From contig DBMM01000016.1 in NCBI GenBank assembly GCA_002298925.1, forward strand, positions 10,814 to 40,858: a stretch of DNA of 30,045 bases, given 5' to 3'. Source of the DNA: Geobacter sp. UBA698. GTDB lineage: Bacteria > Desulfobacterota > Desulfuromonadia > Geobacterales > Pseudopelobacteraceae. Under the pieces are notes generated by a model, which worked only from the letters and a program-made list of their open reading frames with translations, was not told the DNA's origin and searched no databases. Positions 1 through 7,257 of this stretch are shown in pieces. Position numbers and translations under genes: made by a program. The stretch's first letter is position 1, and the number at the start of each line of letters is the position of its first letter.

Positions 1-648
1 TTCTATTTCAGCGGAATTCAGATAATGCGCCCCGCTGGCTGACGGACAGAGCAGTCTGTCAACCGGAGCGTAAACCTTGCTGGCAAAATCCGACCAGCCG
101 CAGCCGAGCGAGTACATAAATTCGCCGCAGCGGTCGTGAATGATATTCGCGGTCACATACTCGGGCTGCAGCGGGGATTGCTCTTTCAGGCAGGTCAGGC
201 CGACAATCACATCGATGATGCTTTTCTCGACCTCGTCGCACGTTTCCAGTGAGGTCTGCCGGTCGGAGTCCGACGGAAACACCGAGTCCTGCTTGTGGAA
301 ATCCCCCTCCAGGTAGGGGTGGCTGTGATAGGTCCCCAGGAACTGATAGGCGGGGAAAATCTCGGCCAGCTCCAGTATCCGGTAAAAGTGGACGCCATGG
401 ACCTCGACGCCGTCCGCATCCCGGTTCATGATTATCTGGCAAGGCACCGCCAGGGTTACATTGAATATCTCGCTAGCGCCCTTGCTGATCTTCTGGCCAA
501 ACAGCAGTCCGTACGCTTCCCCTTCCGGGAGCGTGCCGTTCGGTCTGCGGTGCATGTCGGGACGAAACCTGCTGGGATACGCCTCGGCCGAGGCCAGGAA
601 CATGGTCATGAATGCTTTCTCTTCAATATGGACCGTCGTTTTCGGCAT
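1..648 (-). CDS. JAMM/MPN (JAB) domain protein, 3' end outside window
   Basis: The reading frame starts at ATG 648 and stays open for 216 codons to the window edge, so the C-terminus is missing. The JAMM zinc-isopeptidase signature can be read: Glu44 in the segment EAYGLLFG, then the His pair at 108 and 110 (TYHSHP), then Ser126 and Asp129 (SDSD). The gap between the His pair and the Ser-x-x-Asp is longer than the usual seven or so residues, as if a loop were inserted. JAMM proteins cleave isopeptide or peptide bonds; in bacteria they often sit beside E1/ThiF-like, E2-like or ubiquitin-like genes or in sulfur-carrier pathways. The partner genes, if any, would lie beyond position 1. AAAGGG about 7 nt upstream may be the ribosome site. 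Family is fairly sure; substrate is unknown. Confidence 0.75.
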   Translation of the reverse strand, partial: MPKTTVHIEEKAFMTMFLASAEAYPSRFRPDMHRRPNGTLPEGEAYGLLFGQKISKGASEIFNVTLAVPCQIIMNRDADGVEVHGVHFYRILELAEIFPAYQFLGTYHSHPYLEGDFHKQDSVFPSDSDRQTSLETCDEVEKSIIDVIVGLTCLKEQSPLQPEYVTANIIHDRCGEFMYSLGCGWSDFASKVYAPVDRLLCPSASGAHYLNSAEIE

Positions 649-826
649 GGCACACCCTTTCAGCCCGAATCCGCAATCCTTTCTTGTGTAGACTTCGGGT
701 GGGGTAATTCATTCCAATGGGGCTTGGCGTTTTCGTTCAGGCCGACAACCTTCGGAAGATCTTTCAACGCTTGTCTGCCCACAACTGTCTCATACCATAT
801 AAATAGGACCCTGCAATGTGGTCCAT
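649..826. other. Intergenic region upstream of JAMM gene, with a doubtful 40-codon ORF
   Basis: This stretch separates the nitroreductase stop from the JAMM start. On the minus strand a possible small ORF runs from GTG 782 to TGA 660, 13 nt before the JAMM start, and would encode 40 residues ending in DSG. It has no convincing ribosome binding site and no recognisable motif, so I do not call it a gene. No clear promoter or terminator is seen. Confidence 0.3.
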
Positions 827-1612
827 TCAGATTCCGACCTGGTTCAAGTTTTCCGTCACCTTTCCCACCGGAGCCATGTAGACCGCAAACTCCTCGTCTC
901 CGTCCACCCCGATCAGTTGATCGCACAGATCCTGATTGTAGGCGGCTATGGCGCAGGTGCCGGCGCCTATGGCCTGGCAGGCCAGGTAGAGATTCTGGCA
1001 GGCGTGCCCGGCGTCCAGCGCGATTACCTTGTAGGAGGCTTCGCCATAGCGCCATTCGGTGCGGGCGGGAATGGCGCTCCAGATGAAGGTGACCGCCGCT
1101 TCCGCTGCAAAGCGTTGGCCCCGGGTGGCGGCCGCCAGCCGTGCCTCCAGCTGGTCGGGAGACTGTTCCAGCAGCAGGGCATGGTCGAGGGGCAGATAGC
1201 GGTAGATGCCGGGGGAGAGGGGCGCGACATTCAGGACGGCCAGGTAGGTTTCAAGGGGGTGCCGGCAGCCGGCCGAGGGGACGGTGCGCAGTACCGCCGC
1301 CCCATGGAGCCGGGCACGCACCCCCTGGCTGCTCCAGAGCAGAAAGGCCAGCTCGTCCAGGGTCAGGGCTGCCGGCAGAAACGTGCGGCGGCTCTCCCGT
1401 CGGGCAATGGCGTCCGCCAGGTCGCAGGCCGGGATCTGCCACGCTTCCCGCCGGGGGAGGGGGATCAGCGGCGCGCCGTCCGGCACCGGCTTCTGGGGGG
1501 GAGGGGGCTCAATCCCGCTGGACTGGGGTGTGTTGTACCAGTCCACCTCGTCCCTGATCCGGTCGGTGAGAAAATGACGTCCCGCTGCTGTGGTTATGGA
1601 CGGTCTGGCCAT
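827..1612 (-). CDS. SagB-type nitroreductase-family oxidoreductase
   Basis: A 261-residue FMN-dependent nitroreductase-fold protein. Family marks include RRESRRTF (around 69-76), the LLW..QG segment, PSAGCRHPLE and, near the C-terminus, the CQNLYLACQAIGAGTCA helix found in SagB/McbC-like dehydrogenases. SagB-type enzymes in azole-peptide pathways oxidise azolines to azoles, but many stand-alone homologues have unknown substrates. The start at ATG 1612 is chosen because AGGAGG lies 6 nt upstream; the open frame extends further upstream without such a site. No YcaO cyclodehydratase or precursor peptide is visible nearby, so a peptide-modifying role is unsupported. It follows the DMT-type gene on the same strand with a 38-nt gap and could be co-transcribed with it. 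Family confident, function not. Confidence 0.85.
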   Translation of the reverse strand: MARPSITTAAGRHFLTDRIRDEVDWYNTPQSSGIEPPPPQKPVPDGAPLIPLPRREAWQIPACDLADAIARRESRRTFLPAALTLDELAFLLWSSQGVRARLHGAAVLRTVPSAGCRHPLETYLAVLNVAPLSPGIYRYLPLDHALLLEQSPDQLEARLAAATRGQRFAAEAAVTFIWSAIPARTEWRYGEASYKVIALDAGHACQNLYLACQAIGAGTCAIAAYNQDLCDQLIGVDGDEEFAVYMAPVGKVTENLNQVGI

Positions 1613-1650
1613 GGCGGAATCCTCCTTGGGCTGGTGCTGGCGGGCGGCAC

Positions 1651-2088
1651 CTATTTGCGGATCATCAGGCCTGCTCCCAGGCAGAGCAGCAGGATGCCGA
1701 TCCCGCGCAGGGGGGTCAGCTGGATCTGGCGCAACCCGAAAGCGCCGAATTGGTCGAGCAGGGCGCCGGTCAGCAGCTGTCCGGCGATGATGATCGCCAT
1801 GACGGCCGCCGTGCCCACGCGCGGCACGGCGATGATGGTCATGGTCACGAAAAAGGCGCCCAGCAATCCACCGGTGAGCTCCCACCACGACGCGGCTGCC
1901 ACGCCGCGCAGGCTGCCGCGCCCGACGAGCAGCACCACCAGGAACATGGCCAGGGTGCCCACGGCAAAGGAAATCAGCGAACTCTCGAAACTGCCCACTT
2001 TCTGGGCGAGGCGGGCATTGATTGATGGCTGTATGGCCACCGCCAGCCCCCCGAAGGCCATCAGCAGCACCAGTACCAGGTTGGTCAT
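1651..2088 (-). CDS. DMT-superfamily membrane protein (YdcZ/DUF606 type)
   Basis: A 145-residue very hydrophobic protein with about five membrane helices. It begins MTNLVLVLLMAFGGLAVAIQ and contains INARLAQKVGS after helix 1, a pattern typical of YdcZ/DUF606 half-size members of the drug/metabolite transporter superfamily. These proteins are thought to act as dimers or pairs in export of small metabolites; substrates are mostly unknown. ATG 2088 is preferred over an in-frame start 15 nt upstream because a GGAGAGAG ribosome site sits directly before it. It precedes the SagB-like nitroreductase gene on the same strand, which may mean that a product of that enzyme is moved across the membrane; that is only inference from neighbourhood. 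Confidence 0.8.
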   Translation of the reverse strand: MTNLVLVLLMAFGGLAVAIQPSINARLAQKVGSFESSLISFAVGTLAMFLVVLLVGRGSLRGVAAASWWELTGGLLGAFFVTMTIIAVPRVGTAAVMAIIIAGQLLTGALLDQFGAFGLRQIQLTPLRGIGILLLCLGAGLMIRK

Positions 2089-2345
2089 TGTCTCTCTCCT
2101 CAAGCATTCCGGTATCGTTCAGGACCACATCCCAGCTGCGGCATAACGCATCCGCCCCCAGCAGGGTGGCAATTTTTTATTCCGCGCGACGGTAGTAACA
2201 CGAATTCATAGCGTAAATAAAGTTAAGAAATACCCATCTGTTCAAGAGCGGCAGATAGTGATATACAGGTGCAAAACATCTGCCTCAGCAACCATGGCGG
2301 ACAGTATCGTCATTCGACAGGCAGATCCAACGGAGCGCTCTATTC

Positions 2346-3476
2346 ATGAAAAAACGTATCATCTTTGCCATCGTTGCTGTTGTGCTCATCATTGCCGTCC
2401 TGGCCGGTATCAAGACCCTGCAGATCAGGTCGATGATCGCCAGCGGCAAGAAATTCGTTCCCCCGGCCGAGACCGTGACCACGGCCGCGGTGAAAAGCGA
2501 ATCCTGGGAAACCGCCCTCGGCTCGACCGGCACTCTGACCGCCGTGCAGGGGGTCAACGTGGCAGCCGAGACTCCCGGCAAGGTGGTCAAGATCGCCTTT
2601 GAGCCCGGGGCCGCGGTCAGAAAGGGGGAGCTGCTGATCCAGCAGGACACCAGCAGCGAAGAGGCCCAGCTGCCGGGTGCCCTGTCCCACGTGGCCCTCA
2701 GCCGCGCCAACCAGAAACGCGCCGACCAGATGTTTGGCGAGGGGATCATCTCCCAGGCCGACCATGACCTGGCCGTAGCCAACAGCGCCCAGTCCCAGTC
2801 CCAGGTGGACACCATCCGGGCCACCATCGCCAAAAAGACGATCCGGGCCCCCTTCTCGGGGCGCCTCGGACTTCGCCTGGTCAACCTGGGGCAGATGCTG
2901 CGGGAGGGGGATCAGATCGTTACCCTGCAGGCCCTCGACCCGATCTTCGTCGACTTCTCCCTGCCCCAGCAGCAGCTGTCCCTGTTGCGTATCGGCCAGC
3001 CGCTGCGACTGACCGGCGACGCCCTCGGCAGCGAGGCGCTGATTGGCCGGATCACCGCCATCACCCCCCTGGTGGATGCGGATACCCGCAATGTCAGGAT
3101 CCAGGGCACGGTCGCCAACATGGGGGAGCGCCTGCGCCCCGGCATGTTCGTGAATGCCTCGGTCGGCCTGCCGCAGAAACAGAAGGTGCTGGCCATCCCG
3201 GCCACGGCGGTGCTCTACGCCCCCTACAGCGACTCGGTCTTCGTGGTGGAAGAGAAAAAGGATGACAAGAGCGCTAAGCAGGGGCTGCAACTGCGGCAGC
3301 AGTTCGTGCGCCTGGGGGCGAAGCGGGGGGACTTCGTGGCTGTCACCAGCGGTCTCAAAGAAGGGGAAACCGTGGTCAGCAGCGGGGTCTTCAAGCTGCG
3401 CAACGGCCAGGCGGTCACCATCGACAACAAGCTTTCACCGGAGTTCAAACAGGCACCCAAGCCCGAGAATAATTGA
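2346..3476 (+). CDS. RND efflux periplasmic adaptor (membrane fusion) protein
   Basis: A 376-residue HlyD/AcrA-type adaptor linking an inner-membrane RND pump to an outer-membrane channel. An N-terminal membrane anchor or uncleaved signal lies at residues 4-22. The first lipoyl half-domain is at about 72-100 (VNVAAETPGKVV then FEPGAAVRKGELL), a short helical hairpin at 105-160, the second lipoyl half at 163-195 (RAPFSGRLGLRLVNLGQML), followed by the beta-barrel and membrane-proximal domains. The hairpin is short, as in MexH/TriA-like adaptors rather than AcrA. The pump gene follows after 61 nt. No TolC-like outer-membrane gene is in the window. GGAG lies 10 nt before ATG 2346. The upstream 257-nt gap has no convincing promoter; TGTTCA (2239) with TATACA (2262) at 17-nt spacing is a weak candidate. 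Confidence 0.92.
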   Translation: MKKRIIFAIVAVVLIIAVLAGIKTLQIRSMIASGKKFVPPAETVTTAAVKSESWETALGSTGTLTAVQGVNVAAETPGKVVKIAFEPGAAVRKGELLIQQDTSSEEAQLPGALSHVALSRANQKRADQMFGEGIISQADHDLAVANSAQSQSQVDTIRATIAKKTIRAPFSGRLGLRLVNLGQMLREGDQIVTLQALDPIFVDFSLPQQQLSLLRIGQPLRLTGDALGSEALIGRITAITPLVDADTRNVRIQGTVANMGERLRPGMFVNASVGLPQKQKVLAIPATAVLYAPYSDSVFVVEEKKDDKSAKQGLQLRQQFVRLGAKRGDFVAVTSGLKEGETVVSSGVFKLRNGQAVTIDNKLSPEFKQAPKPENN

Positions 3477-3487
3477 TGCTCACGCTC

Positions 3488-3508
3488 TCCCCCCGTTCCA
3501 CGGGGGGA
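3488..3508 (+). promoter_or_regulatory. Intercistronic stem-loop between adaptor and pump genes
   Basis: TCCCCCCG and CGGGGGGA form a perfect 8-bp stem around a 5-nt loop (TTCCA). It begins 11 nt after the adaptor stop and ends 29 nt before the pump start. It lacks a long T-run, so it is less likely a full terminator than an RNA-stability or partial attenuation element that sets the adaptor-to-pump ratio. Confidence 0.5.
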
Positions 3509-3537
3509 CTTTGAACACTAGAGGCTTTTACCACGCC

Positions 3538-6500
3538 ATGACCAATATAACCGATCTCTTCATCCGTCGCCCCGTCCTGGCCCTGGTGGTCAACCTGGTG
3601 ATCATCATCGCCGGCCTGCAGGCCATCCGCTCGCTGAATGTCCGTCAGTACCCCCGCAGCGAGAACGCCGCCGTGACCGTTTCCACCGTCTATGTCGGCG
3701 CCAACGCCGAACTGGTGCGGGGCTTCGTCACCACCCCCCTGGAACGGGCCATCGCCGCTGCCGACGGCATCGAGTACATGGAGTCCCAGAGCACCCTGGG
3801 GCTTTCCACCATCAAGGTGCGCCTGAAGCTGAACTACGACGCCACCAAGGCCCTGGCCGAGATCAGCTCCAAGGTGGACCAGGTGCGGCGCGACCTGCCG
3901 CCCGAGGCCGAGGTGCCGGTGATCAACATCGAATCGGCCGACAGCCAGTTCGCCTCGGCCTACCTCAGCTTTACCTCCGACATCCTCAAGCAGAACGAGA
4001 TCACCGACTACCTGGTGCGGATCGTCCAGCCGCGGCTCTCGGCTATCGCCGGGGTGCAGCGGGCCGACATCCTCGGCGCCCGCACCTTTGCCATGCGCAT
4101 CTGGCTCAAGCCGGACCGGATGGCGGCCCTCAACGTCAGCCCGGCCCAGGTGCGCCAGGCCCTGGCGGCCAACAACGTGCTGGCGGCGTTGGGGCGCAGC
4201 AAGGGCGCGCTGATCCAGGTCAACCTGACGGCCGACACCAACCTCAATACGGTCGATGATTTCAAGCGCCTGGCGGTGCGCGAGCAGAACGGCGCCATCG
4301 TGCGGCTGGCCGACATTGCCGACGTGGTGCTGGGGGCCGAGGATTACGACGCCGAGGTGCACTTCTCCGGACAGACGGCGGTTTTCATGGGGATCTGGCC
4401 CCTGCCCAACGCCAACTCCATCGACGTCATCAAACGGGTGCGGAGCGAGATGGAGGCCATCCAGCGCGACCTGCCCAGCGGCATGCAGGCCCGGGTGGCC
4501 TACGATGCCACCAACTACATCAACAACGCCATCCAGGAGGTGCTCAAGACCCTGGGGGACACCCTGCTGATCGTGATGGTGGTGATCTTCCTCTTCCTGG
4601 GCTCCTTCCGCTCGGTGCTGATCCCGATCGTCGCCATCCCGGTTTCATTGATCGGGGCGGTATTCCTGATGCAGGCCTTCGGCTTTACCGTCAACCTGCT
4701 GACCCTGCTGGCGGTGGTGCTCTCGGTCGGTCTGGTGGTGGACGACGCCATCGTGGTGGTGGAGAACGTGGAGCGGCACCTGGGGGAGGGCAAGTCTCCG
4801 CTGGAGGCGGCGCTCTTGGGGGCCCGCGAGCTGCTGGGGCCGATCATCGCCATGACCATCACCCTGGCGGCGGTCTATCTTCCCATCGGCCTGCAGGGGG
4901 GACTGACCGGCTCCCTGTTCCGCGAGTTCTCCCTGACCCTGGCCGGTGCGGTCACCATCTCCGGCATCGTGGCCCTGACCCTCTCGCCGGTCATGTCGGC
5001 CAAACTGCTCAAGCCGGGCATGGAGGAGCGCGGCCTGGCCGGACGCATCGCGCGCGGCTTCAGGCGGCTCAAAATGGCTTACGGACGCCGCCTGGATGCC
5101 ACCCTGGCCATGCGTCCGGCGGTCTATACGGTCTGGATCGTGATCAGCCTGCTGACCATACCGATGTTCACCATGTCGGCCCGCGAGCTGGCCCCCACTG
5201 AGGACCAGGGGGTCATCTTCGGCATCCTGGACGCGGCCGCCAACTCGACCCTCGACCAGAACAGCCGCTACGCCGCCGCGGTCAACCGGGCCTTCATGAG
5301 CGTGCCCGAGACCGAGTTCACCTTTCAGATTACCTTCCCCAGTTCCGGTTTTGGCGGCATGGTCACCAAGCCGTGGGACAAGCGCAAGCGGACCATCTTC
5401 CAGATTATGCCGGAGATGCAGCAGAAGCTGATGGCGATCCCCGGGGTGCAGGTCTTCCCGGTGACACCGCCGGCCCTGCCGGGGGGCGGCCAGTTCCCGG
5501 TGGAATTCATCCTGGCTTCCACCGCCGAAACCGAACAGATCCTGGAGTTTGCCAAGAAGATCCAGCTGAAGGCCATGCAGAGCGGCATGTTCGCCTTTCC
5601 GCCGATCATCGATATCAAAATCGACCAGCCCCAGACCGAGTTCGTCATTGACCGGGACAAGGTGGCCTCCCTGGGACTCAACCTGGGACAGATCGCCAGC
5701 GACATGGGGGGCATGGTGGGGGGCAATTTCGTCAACCGCTTCGATATTGCCGGTCGCAGCTACAAGGTCATCCCGCAGATCGAACGGGTCGGCCGCCTCA
5801 ATCCGGAGCAGCTGGGTGACATCCGTGTCACCGGGCCGGGGGGCAAGCTGATTCCGCTCTCCACGGTGGCCACCCTGAAGGAATCGGTTGTTCCCCGCTC
5901 CCTGAACCGCTTTCAGCAGCTGAACGCCGTCAAGATCAGCGGCGTGGCCATCCGGCCGCTGGACGAGGCACTCCGCTTCCTGGAGGATGAGTCGGGCAAG
6001 ATCCTGCCCAAGGGGTATGTGCTGGACTATACCGGCGAGTCGCGCCAGCTGCGTACCGAGGGGAACAAGTTCCTGCCGGCCTTCATGCTGGCGGTGGTTC
6101 TGATCTTCCTGGTGCTGGCGGCCCAGTTCAACAGTTTCCGCGACCCGTTCGTAATCCTGGCCGGGTCGGTGCCGCTGGCCATCTTCGGGGCGCTGATCTT
6201 CACCTTCCTGAAGATGCCCGACCCCAACGTCCCCTTCTGGACCAGGGGCTGGACCACTACCCTCAACATCTACTCCCAGGTGGGACTGGTGACCCTGGTG
6301 GGACTGGTCTCCAAGAACGGCATCCTGATCGTCGAATTCGCCAACAAGCTGCAGCTGCAGGGACATCCCAAGCTGGAGGCGGTCCGTCAGGCCGCCATGA
6401 CCCGCCTGCGGCCGATCCTGATGACCAGCGCCGCCACCATCGCCGGCCACTTTCCGCTCACGCTGGTCTCCGGCGCCGGCGCCGCCGCCCGTAACTCCAT

Positions 6501-6645
6501 CGGTCTGGTGCTGGTGGGGGGCATGTTCGTCGGTACCCTCTTCACCCTGTTCGTGGTTCCCTCCATCTACATGCTGGTGGCCAAGGATCACGGCAGAGAC
6601 CGGGAGCGGAGTGCGGAGCTGCTGAAAGCCGCCGCGGACGCCTGA
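3538..6645 (+). CDS. RND-family efflux pump, HAE1 type inner-membrane subunit
   Basis: A 1035-residue pump protein, the normal length for AcrB/MexB-type proton-driven exporters. The start MTNITDLFIRRPVLALVV is the classic first membrane helix of this family; the frame is open upstream but ATG 3538 fits this and has AGAGG about 12 nt before it. The proton-relay residues are present: Asp402-Asp403 in GLVVDDAIVVVENV (helix 4) and Lys926 in GLVSKNGILIVEFANKL (helix 10). Two repeats of six-helix bundles and two large periplasmic loops are evident. Together with the upstream adaptor it would form a tripartite pump needing an outer-membrane channel encoded elsewhere. Substrate cannot be told. The MarR gene 90 nt downstream may regulate it, but the shared box found at marR and yceI is not seen before the adaptor gene. 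Confidence 0.95.
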   Translation: MTNITDLFIRRPVLALVVNLVIIIAGLQAIRSLNVRQYPRSENAAVTVSTVYVGANAELVRGFVTTPLERAIAAADGIEYMESQSTLGLSTIKVRLKLNYDATKALAEISSKVDQVRRDLPPEAEVPVINIESADSQFASAYLSFTSDILKQNEITDYLVRIVQPRLSAIAGVQRADILGARTFAMRIWLKPDRMAALNVSPAQVRQALAANNVLAALGRSKGALIQVNLTADTNLNTVDDFKRLAVREQNGAIVRLADIADVVLGAEDYDAEVHFSGQTAVFMGIWPLPNANSIDVIKRVRSEMEAIQRDLPSGMQARVAYDATNYINNAIQEVLKTLGDTLLIVMVVIFLFLGSFRSVLIPIVAIPVSLIGAVFLMQAFGFTVNLLTLLAVVLSVGLVVDDAIVVVENVERHLGEGKSPLEAALLGARELLGPIIAMTITLAAVYLPIGLQGGLTGSLFREFSLTLAGAVTISGIVALTLSPVMSAKLLKPGMEERGLAGRIARGFRRLKMAYGRRLDATLAMRPAVYTVWIVISLLTIPMFTMSARELAPTEDQGVIFGILDAAANSTLDQNSRYAAAVNRAFMSVPETEFTFQITFPSSGFGGMVTKPWDKRKRTIFQIMPEMQQKLMAIPGVQVFPVTPPALPGGGQFPVEFILASTAETEQILEFAKKIQLKAMQSGMFAFPPIIDIKIDQPQTEFVIDRDKVASLGLNLGQIASDMGGMVGGNFVNRFDIAGRSYKVIPQIERVGRLNPEQLGDIRVTGPGGKLIPLSTVATLKESVVPRSLNRFQQLNAVKISGVAIRPLDEALRFLEDESGKILPKGYVLDYTGESRQLRTEGNKFLPAFMLAVVLIFLVLAAQFNSFRDPFVILAGSVPLAIFGALIFTFLKMPDPNVPFWTRGWTTTLNIYSQVGLVTLVGLVSKNGILIVEFANKLQLQGHPKLEAVRQAAMTRLRPILMTSAATIAGHFPLTLVSGAGAAARNSIGLVLVGGMFVGTLFTLFVVPSIYMLVAKDHGRDRERSAELLKAAADA

Positions 6646-6667
6646 GACTGACAAGCCGGATTTTTGC

Positions 6668-6696
6668 TTGACAGTTTGTTCTGGAAAATATAGTTT
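6668..6696 (+). promoter_or_regulatory. Sigma-70-like promoter of the MarR gene
   Basis: TTGACA at 6668-6673 is followed by TATAGT (6689-6694, 15-nt spacer) or TAGTTT (6691-6696, 17-nt spacer). The -10 region runs straight into the palindromic box at 6691-6708, as expected for an autorepressed gene. Confidence 0.6.
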
Positions 6697-6708
6697 AATA
6701 TTAAATCA
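6691..6708 (+). promoter_or_regulatory. Candidate MarR operator, copy 1
   Basis: TAGTTTAATATTAAATCA contains the perfect 12-bp palindrome TTTAATATTAAA (6694-6705). A near-identical 18-bp box (17 of 18 identical) occurs in front of the yceI-like gene. MarR proteins bind AT-rich palindromes of this size as dimers. Assignment to the adjacent MarR protein is inference. Confidence 0.65.
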
Positions 6709-6735
6709 TATGGCGTCAATTCACTGGGTGAAAAA

Positions 6736-7179
6736 ATGAAATCAGCGGACAATCCCACATACCGTGCACTGAATACCTATACCAAGCTGATGCGCGCCGC
6801 CGAGTCGTTTACGGTTCGGGTGAATCGTGCCATGGCGGAGTTCGGGCTCACCATCAGCCAGTTCGGCGTTCTGGAGGCCCTCTACCACAAAGGGCCGTTG
6901 TGCCAGCGGGACATTGCCGCCAAAATCCTGAAGAGTACCGGCAATATCACCATGGTCATCGACAACCTGGAGAAACGCGGTCTGGTGCGACGGGAGCGGG
7001 ACAGTGAAGACCGGCGCTATCTGACCGTTCACCTTACCGACGAGGGGACTGCCGTGATCGCCCAGGCCTTTGCCAGGGTTGAAGCGTCCATCTGTACTGA
7101 AATGACAGTGCTTAGCCGGCCTGAGCAGGAGCTGCTGGGAAGTTTATGCAAGAAACTGGGATTGAAAGGAGGGGGTTGA
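6736..7179 (+). CDS. MarR-family transcriptional regulator
   Basis: A 147-residue winged-helix regulator. The helix-turn-helix is at about 55-80 (CQRDIAAKILKSTGNITMVI), and the wing at 85-101 carries the family hallmark RRERDSEDRRYLTVHLT. Three cysteines (56, 120, 138) are present; thiol-sensing MarR members use such residues, but I cannot show that here. ATG 6736 follows GGTG a few bases upstream. The gene lies between the RND pump and the yceI-like gene, all on the plus strand. Its own promoter and that of yceI carry almost the same palindrome, so it probably represses both. MarR-YceI pairs are common in proteobacteria. Control of the pump genes is possible but no box is seen there. Confidence 0.9.
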   Translation: MKSADNPTYRALNTYTKLMRAAESFTVRVNRAMAEFGLTISQFGVLEALYHKGPLCQRDIAAKILKSTGNITMVIDNLEKRGLVRRERDSEDRRYLTVHLTDEGTAVIAQAFARVEASICTEMTVLSRPEQELLGSLCKKLGLKGGG

Positions 7180-7206
7180 CAGGGAGTTTTTTTGAGTTAT
7201 TAGTTT
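7176..7206 (+). promoter_or_regulatory. Promoter of the yceI-like gene, overlapping the marR stop codon
   Basis: TTGACA at 7176-7181 contains the TGA stop of the MarR gene (7177-7179). The -10 is imperfect (TATTAG at 7198, 16-nt spacer, is the best reading) and overlaps the palindromic box at 7201. The arrangement mirrors the MarR promoter: -35 to box distance is 23 nt there and 25 nt here. Confidence 0.5.
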
Positions 7207-7218
7207 AATATTGAATCA
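7201..7218 (+). promoter_or_regulatory. Candidate MarR operator, copy 2
   Basis: TAGTTTAATATTGAATCA differs at one base from the box at 6691-6708. It is centred on the imperfect palindrome TTTAATATTGAA (7204-7215). Its position over the -10 region suggests repression of the yceI-like gene. Confidence 0.65.
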
Positions 7219-7257
7219 ATACCAATCGCAAGTCTACTGCCAAAAGGAGAATCAATC

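Noticed and set aside
2167..2182. TGGCAATTTTTTATT upstream of the RND adaptor as a sigma-54 promoter
   Set aside because: The -24 half is partial and the -12 lacks the TTGC core (TATT instead). T-richness alone explains the resemblance.
2104..2345. Cyclic dinucleotide (GEMM) or other riboswitch in leaders, as is common in Geobacterales
   Set aside because: I read the leaders before 2346, 6736, 7258, 8106 and 13395 and saw none of the conserved GEMM core elements. A covariance search would be needed to exclude weak cases.
4645..6654. A 669-codon open frame antisense to the RND pump gene
   Set aside because: Long antisense frames are expected opposite GC-rich genes with strong third-position bias. 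The translation is low-complexity His/Gln/Gly-rich with no domain, while the plus-strand frame is a complete RND pump.
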